This document shows positions 7,803 through 17,281 of a stretch of DNA of 58,528 nt, in pieces. Location: the NCBI GenBank assembly GCA_001789205.1, contig MFYT01000040.1:1-58528 (forward strand), given 5' to 3'. A program made the position numbers and the translations under genes. Origin of the DNA: Candidatus Raymondbacteria bacterium RIFOXYA2_FULL_49_16 (GTDB lineage Bacteria; Fibrobacterota; OXYB2-FULL-49-7; XYB2-FULL-49-35). Within the stretch, counting starts at the first letter, position 1. Each line of letters starts with the position of its first letter. The notes under the pieces were generated by a model. That model was given only the letters and a program-made list of their open reading frames with translations, was not told the origin of the DNA and searched no databases.

Positions 7803-7818
7803 CCGGCGTTTTCCGGTT
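7801..7818 (+). terminator. Inverted repeat at gene end, possible weak terminator
   Basis: AACCGG (7801-7806) and CCGGTT (7813-7818) flank the loop CGTTTT, directly at the stop of the coiled-coil gene. No T-run follows, so intrinsic termination would be weak. Confidence 0.3.
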
Positions 7819-7861
7819 GTCCGCGTTACCAGCCATAGTTATTAACCGCGAAGGATCTCCC

Positions 7862-9013
7862 ATGAAGGCATGCATTCTTTTTTTCCTTTTATGTACGGCG
7901 ATTTTTCCGTTTTGCATGGCTACGGTTGAAAAGACTGCTGGCGCCCTCACGGTCGACGGTGAGTTGGACGAACCTTCGTGGCAGGCTGCGGGTGTGTTGT
8001 CCGATTTTCTCTTTCCCTGGGGCGGTGAAAGCAGGGGGACGATCACGCATATCAAACTTTTATACGACGATTCCGCGTTCTACATCAGCGGCACCTTGCT
8101 TGATGACCAAATTATTGAGCTTGCCACAGCTGTCCACGGCATACCGAACATGTATAGGGACGATATGGTTGAAACCCATATTGCCCCGGATACGGCAAAC
8201 GCGGATTATTTCTACCTCCTTGAATGTAATGCCCGGGGTCCCATAAACACCCAATTCAGGAATTCATACCCAAGTGGCAGGAACAAATGGAACGAGGTTT
8301 GGGACACGCTTCCCGGTCTTCGGAGGGCCTTTGTTTTTCATGGCACCGCTAATATCCTGACCGATGTGGACACTTCCTGGACCTTTGAGTTTAGGATACC
8401 CTGGCTTATGCTATCAGGATGGCAGGTGTCGTCTAGTTTGGAGCCGCAGGATTGGAACCCCGCGGTACCCCCGGTTCCCGGATCTGTCTGGAGATACAAT
8501 ATAAACAGGTTGAATACGGACAAGCCATCGGGTGGTGTATGGAACGTGGACTACGAGCATTCTATCTGGTCGCATAACGGTAACTACCCCTATGGCACGC
8601 CCGACAGCACGGGTGAAAGCTCAGTCCATTTTCATGATCAAAACAATTTTGGAAGACTCACTTTTGGCTATACGGTCGATATCGAAGAGGCTGTGGCAAT
8701 GTCAGACGAAGACCTTGTCGTGGAAGCAGTCCCTAATCCGTTCAATCCACAGACAAAAATAACAATTACAAATCCTTCGACAAAGCTCGGGACAAGTTTC
8801 AAAGTACCCGCTTCGCCTGCGAAGCGAGGCGAGCGAATTACGAATATTGAATTAAAAATATTCAATGTGCAGGGAAAACTCGTAAAAGAACTGATACCGG
8901 ACATCAGTAATTCTATTGTCTGGGACGCTTCAGCACAGCCTTCAGGCATATATATGGCGCAGATCCGGGTCGGAGAGAAGATTCTGACGAAACGCCTTGT
9001 ATTGGTCAAGTAA
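7862..9013 (+). CDS. Secreted CBM9-like protein with type IX sorting domain
   Basis: The start is set at ATG 7862, because MKACILFFLLCTAIFPFCMA is a clean signal peptide and AAGGATC precedes it. The resulting protein has 383 residues. Residues 20-240 resemble the family 9 carbohydrate-binding fold used in xylan- and cello-oligosaccharide-binding proteins: LTVDGELDEPSWQAAG, HIKLLYDDSAFYISGTLLDD, DDMVETHIAP, SWTFEFRIPW. The end is a FlgD-like sorting domain (PNPFNPQTKITI, IELKIFNVQGKLVKEL, PSGIYMAQIRVG). Its expected fate is export to the cell surface by type IX secretion, where it would bind sugars. A short palindromic DNA element sits inside the sorting-domain coding sequence (8809-8835). Confidence 0.85.
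   Translation: MKACILFFLLCTAIFPFCMATVEKTAGALTVDGELDEPSWQAAGVLSDFLFPWGGESRGTITHIKLLYDDSAFYISGTLLDDQIIELATAVHGIPNMYRDDMVETHIAPDTANADYFYLLECNARGPINTQFRNSYPSGRNKWNEVWDTLPGLRRAFVFHGTANILTDVDTSWTFEFRIPWLMLSGWQVSSSLEPQDWNPAVPPVPGSVWRYNINRLNTDKPSGGVWNVDYEHSIWSHNGNYPYGTPDSTGESSVHFHDQNNFGRLTFGYTVDIEEAVAMSDEDLVVEAVPNPFNPQTKITITNPSTKLGTSFKVPASPAKRGERITNIELKIFNVQGKLVKELIPDISNSIVWDASAQPSGIYMAQIRVGEKILTKRLVLVK
8809..8835 (+). repeat. Palindromic element inside a coding region
   Basis: CGCTTCGC (8809-8816) and GCGAAGCG (8819-8826) form a perfect 8-bp stem. The following AGGCGAGCG can pair instead with CGCTTCGCCT, leaving one bulged T, so two hairpins compete. It is translated as part of PASPAKRGERIT, an insertion between the first two strands of the sorting domain. 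Confidence 0.6.
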
Positions 9014-9024
9014 TTTTTTTCGCT

Positions 9025-9498
9025 TCAGGGAGTCTGCTCACCCAGGCGGGCGGAGAAGCGTTTGTACAGACGTTCGCTCACCGATGTAAGATAATCGTTT
9101 ATTTTGTTCTGGTGTTTTTTCGCAATGGGCAGACCATTTGCGTCTACCCACGAGGAAAAAAGCGTCCGATATTCCACGGTAGGCCGTATTTTTATGGCCT
9201 TCAAGTCTTTTAAGATGTTGATGGAAAACCGGATGCGTGCAAAAGTCCACATACCCAGATGAATACCACCCCATTCGGTAGTCACCAGACCCACGTCAGC
9301 ATTGGCGTGCTCAACAATGAAGTTGTCCTCAGTCAGGATCCCCACAGCAATGGAGGTGAGGTCTTTGACGGTCTGGTCCGTGGCCGTGGTCATTGGGATC
9401 TCCAGCCCCTTTCTGCTGAAGGTGAAGTCCGGAGCGCATCCCGCGCACAGGATCGCAACAACAAGCGAAAAGGCAAGGTACAGTTTCATGTGTTTCAT
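9025..9498 (-). CDS. Lipoprotein of the CsgG-like/beta-helix operon
   Basis: This 157-residue protein has a lipoprotein-type signal (MKHMKLYLAFSLVVAILCAGC, lipid-attachment Cys21). AGGGAG lies 6 bases before ATG 9498. The mature part contains a predicted alpha-beta domain (TVKDLTSIAVGILTEDNFIVE, ADVGLVTTEW, IRPTVEYRTLFSSWVDANG). This resembles small envelope domains in which a strand-helix pair precedes a DxGLVTT-like strand, as in CsgG-associated or TonB-dependent lipoproteins, but no family is certain. It starts 13 bp after the stop of the giant beta-helix gene, so it is the last gene of that operon. Its likely place is the outer or inner membrane, facing the periplasm. Confidence 0.75.
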   Translation of the reverse strand: MKHMKLYLAFSLVVAILCAGCAPDFTFSRKGLEIPMTTATDQTVKDLTSIAVGILTEDNFIVEHANADVGLVTTEWGGIHLGMWTFARIRFSINILKDLKAIKIRPTVEYRTLFSSWVDANGLPIAKKHQNKINDYLTSVSERLYKRFSARLGEQTP

Positions 9499-9511
9499 AG
9501 CATGCTCCCTG

Positions 9512-12500
9512 CTATTTTACGATCACCATCTTCTTTTTACATACAAATTCCGGCGAAACGAGCCGGTACACGTACATTCCTGAGGCCACAGCTTTTCCGG
9601 TATTGTCCCTGCCGTCCCAGAGCGCGACATACCGGCCAAAGCGCATCTTTCCCTGGACAAGGGTACGCACCAGCTGTCCGCGAATATTGAAGATTGAGAG
9701 GTCTATTCGGGTGTCGCGTTTGAGCGCATAGTGGATGGCGGTGATTGGATTGAACGGATTTGGGGTGTTCTGCGCCAGGAAGAATTCGGGCCGGCCTATT
9801 TTTCCGTTCAGACGGTTCTGCACATAGTCATGTGCGCCAACGACCACTTCGTAGTTCTTTGACCCGTTTTTGGCCAGCAGGTCGTCGTAGGCGCTGTCGG
9901 TCTGTAGATCGACACCTACCATGCGTTCGGGATCGTAGAGCACGGTCATAAACCCCTGGGGCATGTTTTCGATTGCGGCCAGATGTATGGATACGTTCCG
10001 TTTTTTATCCAAGGAACGCATGGTCAGGGGCCAGGTCCTGCCGTCCTCGAACAAACAGGTGAAATCAGCCCGGTAGCTGCCGCTGGCGGTTTTCCAAGTT
10101 GTCCGTGGAACGCAGGCAAAGCGTGTTTCCATGAGACTGGGCGGATGGATATTGTCGTTCCGGTCGTATCCGTCTGAGGCGGTTGAACGCGCGCCCAGCG
10201 TAATTGTTTCGGAACGTTTTGATCCGTCGTTTATTTCCAGGGAGATCGCCCAATTGAATTTCGCAAGCGTATCGGTGGCAATGGCCGCTTTGGGCACTGT
10301 TGTGGAGAACTCGACCGAAGCAGGAACGATCAGCGTATCAGGTGCACCAGCGTTGAACACGAAATAGCCCTGCATCGCGCCCATGGAATCGTGGTCAACG
10401 GTGCTCACTGTGTCAAAGCGCACGCTGGTGCGCGCGCCTGTGAGCCGGTACCAGGTGAGGGAATCGCCCAGTCCGCCTGCGTCGCTGGCAAGCGACAGCC
10501 ATTCGAGCCCGGTTCCCAGATTAAAGGGATTGCCCACCAGGTTCCATCCCGAGCGCAGCGGGATTTTGAAGGGCACATCAAGGGCCTTTGCGGTAATGTT
10601 ACCATTGCCCAGGATGATGGTGTTGGGCGCGCCGATATAGTTGAGCCGGGTAATGGCCACATACCCTTCGCCCCGCTCAATCTCCATGTCAGCATCGGTC
10701 ATTTCAGTATAGAACTCGCCGGGCGTGGAGCCTGTTTTACCTTCGTACTTGAAGATCCGGAAGAGCGAATCGTTGTACGGGGCATTGGCATTGCCCAGGA
10801 TGGAAGGATAGAGTACGTTGCTCACGGTCTTTGAGCTCATGGCAAAGGGGAAGGCTACAATCCGGTAGGTCTCCTCGGGTAGAATGGGCATGCTTGTGGC
10901 ATTGGCATAGGTGACATCAATGGAATAATACGCCGAGGTATCGGTGTTACCCAGGAAATCCGTGGCGATAAAGCGGTATTGGAGGCCGCTTTCCCTGGAA
11001 AGAACGCGGTTGAACGCTACTGTGGCTGTTATTTTGGAAGGATCAGAGGTGTTCGTTGACACGGAGATAGGAGTGGGGGTTATTTCACCGCCCTGCCGGT
11101 ATTGGCACTCTATGTTTGCGGCCGCAACAAAAATATTATCGGAAATATCGGCCGTGAGCTGCACTGTTGAGCCTTCGGTATAATTAGTCGTTGCGGTTGT
11201 CCGTGCAACAGTGGGTCGCGTGGTATCGGCCACCACCCGGTAAAATGAAAAATGCTCGACAAGGTTATATACTAACCCGGCAGCAGGGCTGGGCACGGGC
11301 CGATAGGTGGTTGAGACAATGGCCCACCTGCTCCCTGTATAGGTTAAAATGCAGATTTTTCCCGATCCCACGCTTGCGGTCCGTGTCAGTATGGTGTCGT
11401 AGGGAATGGCGAGTTGCAGACCCTTGAATTCGGCGCCGCTTGGCGAAAAGACATAGATGGGACCGAGTTTTACCAGGGTTGAATCCATGATCCCGAAGTC
11501 CTGGCCCTGTGCCAGGGTTGTCACGGTTATGGGCAGCGTGCTCACGGTCTGCTGCTGGGGATTGGTGAATTGAGCAGTGTCTGAGATTACGAGTTTTACG
11601 CCGCCAAAATCGACCGTATCGATTGCGGACGAGGATACTGTCGCGGTATCGATTGCGACCACGCTGTCCACCTTTAAAAACGATAGGGAATCGACATGGC
11701 TCCAGTTGCCTGCTGAATCGAGTACCGCAAGGAAGACTGTGTGAGACGAAAAACTTGGCCAGGCAGTATCGACCGGCACCTGGAAGACCAGGGTGACGAT
11801 GATGCTGTCGGTTGGCACGTTGATTGGTGTGCCGCTGTTGAGGACGCCTAGGCTGTCAATAAAGTATTCGGCATAGACAATGGGGCTGGCGCTGGTGGCA
11901 AAAGTGGAATAGGTCACGGAAAACGTGAGGGTTGCTGAATCGCTGGTGGCGATTTGCGGCGCGGTTTTGTAGGCCAGCTCCGGGCCATTGAACGAGGTAT
12001 CTGCGCCGCCGGTTCTCTCGCCAATATACACAATGGTTGTATCGTACCGAGTATGGTATGCGGCATCCTGTACCTGAGTGCGGATGCGGTAGCCATATTT
12101 GCCGGTTGTGTCGGGATTGCGCAGATAGTAATTGGACGTGTCGGCGCTCAGTTTGAACGAGAAACGGTAGATGGAGGTATCCGCGTTGAATTGGCCGTCG
12201 TAGTAGGAACCATATGAAGTATATCCATACCAATACTGGCTTGCGGCATTATATTTGTACCAATAATCAATGGACACGGTATATGAGTAAATATCCGACC
12301 GCTGGTCAAGGGTATGGCCGGTTTCATCGTCAAAGAGCACATTGACTGTTATTGAATCGCCCAGGGAATCGCGCATGAAGACCAGGGAGTCGGGAATGGT
12401 GCTGACAACCGCGCGAGGAGCGAGCGTGTCTGGGGCCCACTGAAGGCGCAGAAAGGCGGAGTCGATTGCGCCCCAGAACCCGTGTTCGTCCCTGCCAAAG

Positions 12501-15500
12501 GCATAGACCCACAGAGTGTCTTCACCCACAATATACCCGGTGTCGGTTTTGGGGTTTGTCAGCTGGAGGACGTTGATTGCCTTGGTGTAGACCATGATGG
12601 TGGAGTCAGACCCAAGGGGTTCTCCCGAGTCAAATCCAAAGCCGCTGGCAGTGTCGAGTCCTGTTGCGTGCGCGTAGAGCGCGTCATCCACGTTTGACAC
12701 GCCAGTGGAGCGGTCATTGACATAGACCGAGAAGGAGAGATGGCCGCTTGCGCCAATGCGGGCGTTGGCGAACCTGATGGAGTCAACGCGCGGACCCAGT
12801 TTATCGGTGCTCACAAAGGGAACGTAGTTGATCCATCGTCCTATTTTTCCGCCCATGCCGAAATTGGCCAGCTGCAGCGTGTCGGAAGCGGCTGTCGCGT
12901 AGTTGACGCTGTAAAAACCGCCGGTCAGGCTTGGGTCGTAGGGGCCGGTGGAGTCTCCCCAGAAGGTGTTGGCAATGGTGAGAGGCAGGGAATCGCCGGG
13001 AGAATTATCATATGGATAAGTCAGGACCATGGCCGCGACCTTGGAGGTGTCAAAGGTTGAGTCGAAATGAAGGCTTCCGATGACAGGGTAGACCGTATCG
13101 CTCACCAGCAAGCCGATTTTCTGCGGATTGGAGAGCGTGTTGTTGCGGAAAATAAGCTTGTTGGTATAGATCTGCACCATGGCCTCGTAGCCCGATGCCC
13201 AGTCGCCCGCGTCGCTGATGGAGACGTATTCCAGGCGGCTTGAATCGGTCTTGGAAGAATCGTTTCTGAAGACAAATCCCGCCCAATGGTATGTTGTATC
13301 AATCCCGTAGAACTCAATGGGTTTTGTCGCTGTACCCACGGCGTTGAGGATTCCCCTGATTTCAACCGCGCCATCGTCGTTCGCGTTGTCCACATACATG
13401 CCGATGCGCGTGTTTGGTCGAATGTTCAGGACCTGGTGGGTGTCGATAAGGATTTTACTGTCCTTGAGGTCAAAGTTCCAGGCATACTGAGAGTCGAGGG
13501 TCACGGTATCGGGCGCGATGCGCGCCAGGGAATCGTAATCGCTGCCAACGACCCAGATGCCCGTGCCCGACGAGTCGCGGTTCGCCGTGAGTCTGGGGAA
13601 GTTGCATGACGGAAAGGAAATTGCGCGGGTGGAGCAGGCTCGGAAGAGGTTGCCGCCAAGCGAGTCGTTCGAATATTTGGTCTGGATGGCAATGCCGCCC
13701 GCCACGCTGTCAAAAACGGTCCGCACGATCGTGGCACTCACCAGGGTATCGATCTTGCCTTTGACCGTGATGCCTTCACGTTTGCTCTTAAAGATACGGC
13801 AGCGGTCAATGGTCGCCGACCCGGTTTCGAGGTGGATGGCACCCTTTCCCGTACTGCCGCCAGCGTTCAGAATGCCGCAGTAGCGCAGCGTGGAGCCTGT
13901 GGATGCGTCGAAAAAGGAGATGCCCTGCCAGCTGCCGGAGGTGTCTGCGGTTGCCGTGAAAATGATGGAATCAGCGGCGGTGCCCATTGCCTGCAGGGTG
14001 CCGCGTACCCTGATGTCAGACTGCGCGTATCCGCCTGCGATCTCCACGCGCGTACCGGGCTGCACCGTGAGCGTTGCGGCCGCGGGAATGGTCAGGTAGC
14101 CGTTGGCGCCGTTGCTAATGCGCCAGTTGTATACGCTGTCAAGCGTCAGGCTGCCGGCGAGGCTCGAGGCAGCGAGCGTATTGCCGCCCCGCATGGTGAT
14201 TGTTCCTTTTGCGCCCGAAGAATCGCGGTTGCCGGTCATGTACGGCGGGTTGGGCGCGGGGAAATCGACAAGCGACAGAGCCGCGTCGAGAAAGACGTTG
14301 TTGAAGAGTGAATCGGCGGAGGTGAGTTCGGCGATCTTTATGCCCGTACTGCACCCTTCCATAAGGCAGTTGCGGATCTCGACCTTTGCGTTGCCTGCGA
14401 TCTGGAAGCCGTCGTTGGCCGATTGCAGGACGTGGACGCTGTCAAATGCGGGCTCGCAGTTGTTGATTTCAATTGCCGCGCCGTTGGAATTGCCGCCCGC
14501 ATAGGCGACGGCGGCGTTTTTGATATAGGAGTTGCGGTTGGATCCAGAGGCGAATTCAATGCCGCCCCACGATCCGGGAGTTTGGGCCGGGCCCGTGAGA
14601 ACCACCGGACTGACAGTGGTTCCGTTGACGCGTAATTCTCCATACACGCGCAGGTCCTGCGCAGGATCAAAGAAGCGCAGCTTTGTGCCCGCCTCGATGG
14701 TCAGCCGGTTTCCGGCGCCAACCTCAAAGTCGGGTGTCGTGTTGTCCAGCTCTTTGATAAGATACCACATGCTGTCTGCTTCCCAGACCGCGTCCTGCGA
14801 AAGGTCGTTGGTCAGGTCCATCTGGATACCGTTGTTTCCATTGTTGACAGCAGTGTTGTTCCGGAAGATCGGGTCGGGTTGGAGTACGGTCGTATTGACG
14901 ATGTAGACGCAGCCGAACATGTTGTTGCTGAAAGAGCAGTTTGTTATGCGCGGCTTTGCGGCGGTGCTGTTATTGGCATTGACCCAAATGGCATATGCCC
15001 AGTTATTGGTAAACGCGCATGAGTCTATGAGAGGAGACGCGCCGTTGCAGGTAAGGACGCCGCCCGCGGACTGCGAAATCTCGGCCTCGCTGAAAATGAC
15101 GTGCCTGAAACGCGAGGTATCGGTCACGTTGTTGAGCTGTATGCTGCGCCAAGTCGAGTCCTTGTCGAACTGGCCGCTGGCGTAGACCGATTCCCAGCGG
15201 ATTGGCTGGTCTTTTGTGCCTTGGGCAAGTACTACGCCGTTGACCTGGAACTCGGTCTCGTAGGTGGAACGGGTCACTTCCATGCAAACGCCTGGTGCGG
15301 CGGTAAAGGTATCACCGGCATCAATGAAAAAATCGTACGTGTTGCCATAGAACCAGTATTTGTTGACAGAGTCGGCAAAGGTGATATTGTTGCCGTCCGT
15401 GTGATAACCGTTGCCATAGAGGCTCTGAATAAAATACCCCTTCCATCCGCAGTCATAGATCGAGATGTTGCTGAATGCTGTGGCGCAGTAGAAGTTCATG

Positions 15501-17263
15501 GTTATTGCCGCCCCGGTGCAATATTCGATCCGGGTGTTTTTTATGACACCACCCCTTGTCCGGTGCAAACGCATGCCGAAGGTGGCGCTGTAGCGGATGG
15601 TGCAGCTGTCAACGTAGAGACTCTCGGCCGTGTTGTCGACCATGAGGCAGCCGTAATCGTATGAATCGTTCTTGCCGCCTTTTTCAATAGTAACGTTGAT
15701 GAGGGTGCAGGCTTTTGCCGTGGAGGAGATGGTAATGCCCTGCCAGGCGCCCGCCCCGTCGGTCGGATTTTCGCTGGTGAACACGACGGGTTTTTCCTTT
15801 GTGCCCCGGGCGATGAGCGAGCCGTGCACGAGGAAATCGTAATTGGCGTTGTTCATGCGGACAACAACGCCGGGACCGATGGTCAGTCGCACCGTGTCCT
15901 GGATATAGAAGTCACCGGTGAGTATATAAGGGCTCCCGGCGCTGTCCCAGGTCACGTTTTTGGGACTGCGTAGCGAGCCGCTGATGACGGTCCCTGCGCC
16001 CATCGTGGTCACCACTGTGTCGTACGAGACCGGGCCTGTGTTCGCATAGCCGTCAACAGGCCTGACCGCGACATAATATGTGTCGCCTTTTACGGTGACG
16101 GCCTCGAACGTCTCGGGTTGTCCCGGGAGCGCTCCCAGATATTTGTTCGTGCTGAACCTCGCCGAATCGAAAATGGCGATTGGGATCGTGTCCCAGCGGA
16201 CCTGGTACAGATAGACCGGATCCCCGGAAGCGGGAGTGCTGTCCTGATCAGGCGCGATCCAGGTAAGCGTGAAACCTGACGAGGTTGGCGTTGCAATCAG
16301 GGAGGAGATCGGATCCGGGCATATGGTATCGGGGTCTGCCGTTGGGTTGGCATAGTAGGTCGCATTGCCCTTGAGCGTTGCGTTGATCCAGTATATGTTT
16401 CTGTTGGCTGTGTCGGGTGCGCACCAGTAGTTGCTCATGGCTTTGACCGGGTTGGTGGTCGCGCCGTTGAGAATAGCGGTGTTTATGTTTCCCGAGTTGT
16501 TTGTATGGATGCGGTTGCCTCCGCTTCCGGATACGGCCGTGTCGCCAAGGACCGCGTTGGAATTGTCGGTCCCTGCGTCCGCGCCAATGGCAACGCCGTA
16601 CCTGCCGTTGTCGTGGATCCAGCAGCCGGCGATGTAGGGACGTGAGGCGGAATGCGCATACACGCCGTGCCAGACCGCTGTCTTGATTTCCGAGTTGGTT
16701 ATCTGGACCCTTCCGGTGCCGCAGTTCAACAGCCGGATGTTCGAATGTCCGGCGCGCTCGAAGATGCAGGAATCAATGCTGGCCGTATCAGGGGTATCAA
16801 TATACAGCATGGCCTCGTAGTAGCTGCCGCCCCAATACGACTGGCTGCCGCCAAACCGGAAATGGGCGTGTTTGATGAACACCTGCGAGGACGAAAAGAG
16901 CTGTATGCCCTGGAAGATCCCGCCGATGGTGGGGTGGGTGAGGTCGCCGTCGTTGTTGTCGTCACCGTTGATGGAGTCGTCAGTGATGTGTGTAAACACC
17001 ACCATGCTGTCGGCCGTGCCGTTGATGTTCAGCGTGACGCCATTGGCTTTGATCCGGTAGTCGCCGGTGAACTTGAAGACCGCGCCCGGACCAATGTTCA
17101 GAATGATACCAGTGCGCAGGTAGACATTGTGCGATATTATATATGGGTTGCCTGCGGCGGTGAGTGTGGTGTCGGCAATGAGGGAGTCGGGTAGAGAGCT
17201 CTGACCAAAAAGCGCCTGGGCCGCAATAGCCAGAATCAGAGGAAGCGTGTATATGGTTTTCAT
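9512..17263 (-). CDS. Giant secreted parallel beta-helix protein with type IX sorting domain
   Basis: This 2583-residue protein has a signal peptide (MKTIYTLPLILAIAAQALFGQ). Residues 25-310 and about 430-1500 contain repeated right-handed beta-helix rungs with recurring units (LTIGPGVVVRMNN, ARGTKEKPVVFTSEN, AWQGITISSTA, IDSCIF, IRNC). A fibronectin III-like domain lies between them (about 315-425, PISSLIATPTSSGFTLTWIAPD). The second half holds Ig-like domains (TISVTVLFDDETGHTLD, STPISVSTNTSDPSKITATV). The last 85 residues form a FlgD-like sorting domain (NTPNPFNPITAIHYAL, ASGMYVYRL). Proteins of this plan are surface adhesins or polysaccharide-binding scaffolds; no catalytic site is evident. 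It follows the CsgG-like gene by 18 bp and precedes the lipoprotein by 13 bp. Confidence 0.9.
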   Translation of the reverse strand: MKTIYTLPLILAIAAQALFGQSSLPDSLIADTTLTAAGNPYIISHNVYLRTGIILNIGPGAVFKFTGDYRIKANGVTLNINGTADSMVVFTHITDDSINGDDNNDGDLTHPTIGGIFQGIQLFSSSQVFIKHAHFRFGGSQSYWGGSYYEAMLYIDTPDTASIDSCIFERAGHSNIRLLNCGTGRVQITNSEIKTAVWHGVYAHSASRPYIAGCWIHDNGRYGVAIGADAGTDNSNAVLGDTAVSGSGGNRIHTNNSGNINTAILNGATTNPVKAMSNYWCAPDTANRNIYWINATLKGNATYYANPTADPDTICPDPISSLIATPTSSGFTLTWIAPDQDSTPASGDPVYLYQVRWDTIPIAIFDSARFSTNKYLGALPGQPETFEAVTVKGDTYYVAVRPVDGYANTGPVSYDTVVTTMGAGTVISGSLRSPKNVTWDSAGSPYILTGDFYIQDTVRLTIGPGVVVRMNNANYDFLVHGSLIARGTKEKPVVFTSENPTDGAGAWQGITISSTAKACTLINVTIEKGGKNDSYDYGCLMVDNTAESLYVDSCTIRYSATFGMRLHRTRGGVIKNTRIEYCTGAAITMNFYCATAFSNISIYDCGWKGYFIQSLYGNGYHTDGNNITFADSVNKYWFYGNTYDFFIDAGDTFTAAPGVCMEVTRSTYETEFQVNGVVLAQGTKDQPIRWESVYASGQFDKDSTWRSIQLNNVTDTSRFRHVIFSEAEISQSAGGVLTCNGASPLIDSCAFTNNWAYAIWVNANNSTAAKPRITNCSFSNNMFGCVYIVNTTVLQPDPIFRNNTAVNNGNNGIQMDLTNDLSQDAVWEADSMWYLIKELDNTTPDFEVGAGNRLTIEAGTKLRFFDPAQDLRVYGELRVNGTTVSPVVLTGPAQTPGSWGGIEFASGSNRNSYIKNAAVAYAGGNSNGAAIEINNCEPAFDSVHVLQSANDGFQIAGNAKVEIRNCLMEGCSTGIKIAELTSADSLFNNVFLDAALSLVDFPAPNPPYMTGNRDSSGAKGTITMRGGNTLAASSLAGSLTLDSVYNWRISNGANGYLTIPAAATLTVQPGTRVEIAGGYAQSDIRVRGTLQAMGTAADSIIFTATADTSGSWQGISFFDASTGSTLRYCGILNAGGSTGKGAIHLETGSATIDRCRIFKSKREGITVKGKIDTLVSATIVRTVFDSVAGGIAIQTKYSNDSLGGNLFRACSTRAISFPSCNFPRLTANRDSSGTGIWVVGSDYDSLARIAPDTVTLDSQYAWNFDLKDSKILIDTHQVLNIRPNTRIGMYVDNANDDGAVEIRGILNAVGTATKPIEFYGIDTTYHWAGFVFRNDSSKTDSSRLEYVSISDAGDWASGYEAMVQIYTNKLIFRNNTLSNPQKIGLLVSDTVYPVIGSLHFDSTFDTSKVAAMVLTYPYDNSPGDSLPLTIANTFWGDSTGPYDPSLTGGFYSVNYATAASDTLQLANFGMGGKIGRWINYVPFVSTDKLGPRVDSIRFANARIGASGHLSFSVYVNDRSTGVSNVDDALYAHATGLDTASGFGFDSGEPLGSDSTIMVYTKAINVLQLTNPKTDTGYIVGEDTLWVYAFGRDEHGFWGAIDSAFLRLQWAPDTLAPRAVVSTIPDSLVFMRDSLGDSITVNVLFDDETGHTLDQRSDIYSYTVSIDYWYKYNAASQYWYGYTSYGSYYDGQFNADTSIYRFSFKLSADTSNYYLRNPDTTGKYGYRIRTQVQDAAYHTRYDTTIVYIGERTGGADTSFNGPELAYKTAPQIATSDSATLTFSVTYSTFATSASPIVYAEYFIDSLGVLNSGTPINVPTDSIIVTLVFQVPVDTAWPSFSSHTVFLAVLDSAGNWSHVDSLSFLKVDSVVAIDTATVSSSAIDTVDFGGVKLVISDTAQFTNPQQQTVSTLPITVTTLAQGQDFGIMDSTLVKLGPIYVFSPSGAEFKGLQLAIPYDTILTRTASVGSGKICILTYTGSRWAIVSTTYRPVPSPAAGLVYNLVEHFSFYRVVADTTRPTVARTTATTNYTEGSTVQLTADISDNIFVAAANIECQYRQGGEITPTPISVSTNTSDPSKITATVAFNRVLSRESGLQYRFIATDFLGNTDTSAYYSIDVTYANATSMPILPEETYRIVAFPFAMSSKTVSNVLYPSILGNANAPYNDSLFRIFKYEGKTGSTPGEFYTEMTDADMEIERGEGYVAITRLNYIGAPNTIILGNGNITAKALDVPFKIPLRSGWNLVGNPFNLGTGLEWLSLASDAGGLGDSLTWYRLTGARTSVRFDTVSTVDHDSMGAMQGYFVFNAGAPDTLIVPASVEFSTTVPKAAIATDTLAKFNWAISLEINDGSKRSETITLGARSTASDGYDRNDNIHPPSLMETRFACVPRTTWKTASGSYRADFTCLFEDGRTWPLTMRSLDKKRNVSIHLAAIENMPQGFMTVLYDPERMVGVDLQTDSAYDDLLAKNGSKNYEVVVGAHDYVQNRLNGKIGRPEFFLAQNTPNPFNPITAIHYALKRDTRIDLSIFNIRGQLVRTLVQGKMRFGRYVALWDGRDNTGKAVASGMYVYRLVSPEFVCKKKMVIVK

Positions 17264-17281
17264 GGTATGTTCCCTTTGTCC

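Noticed and set aside
9760-17194. Several long plus-strand frames opposite the giant beta-helix gene (e.g. 13832-14311, 16652-17194)
   Set aside because: They are antisense shadows in GC-rich repeat coding; none has a ribosome site or protein motif.
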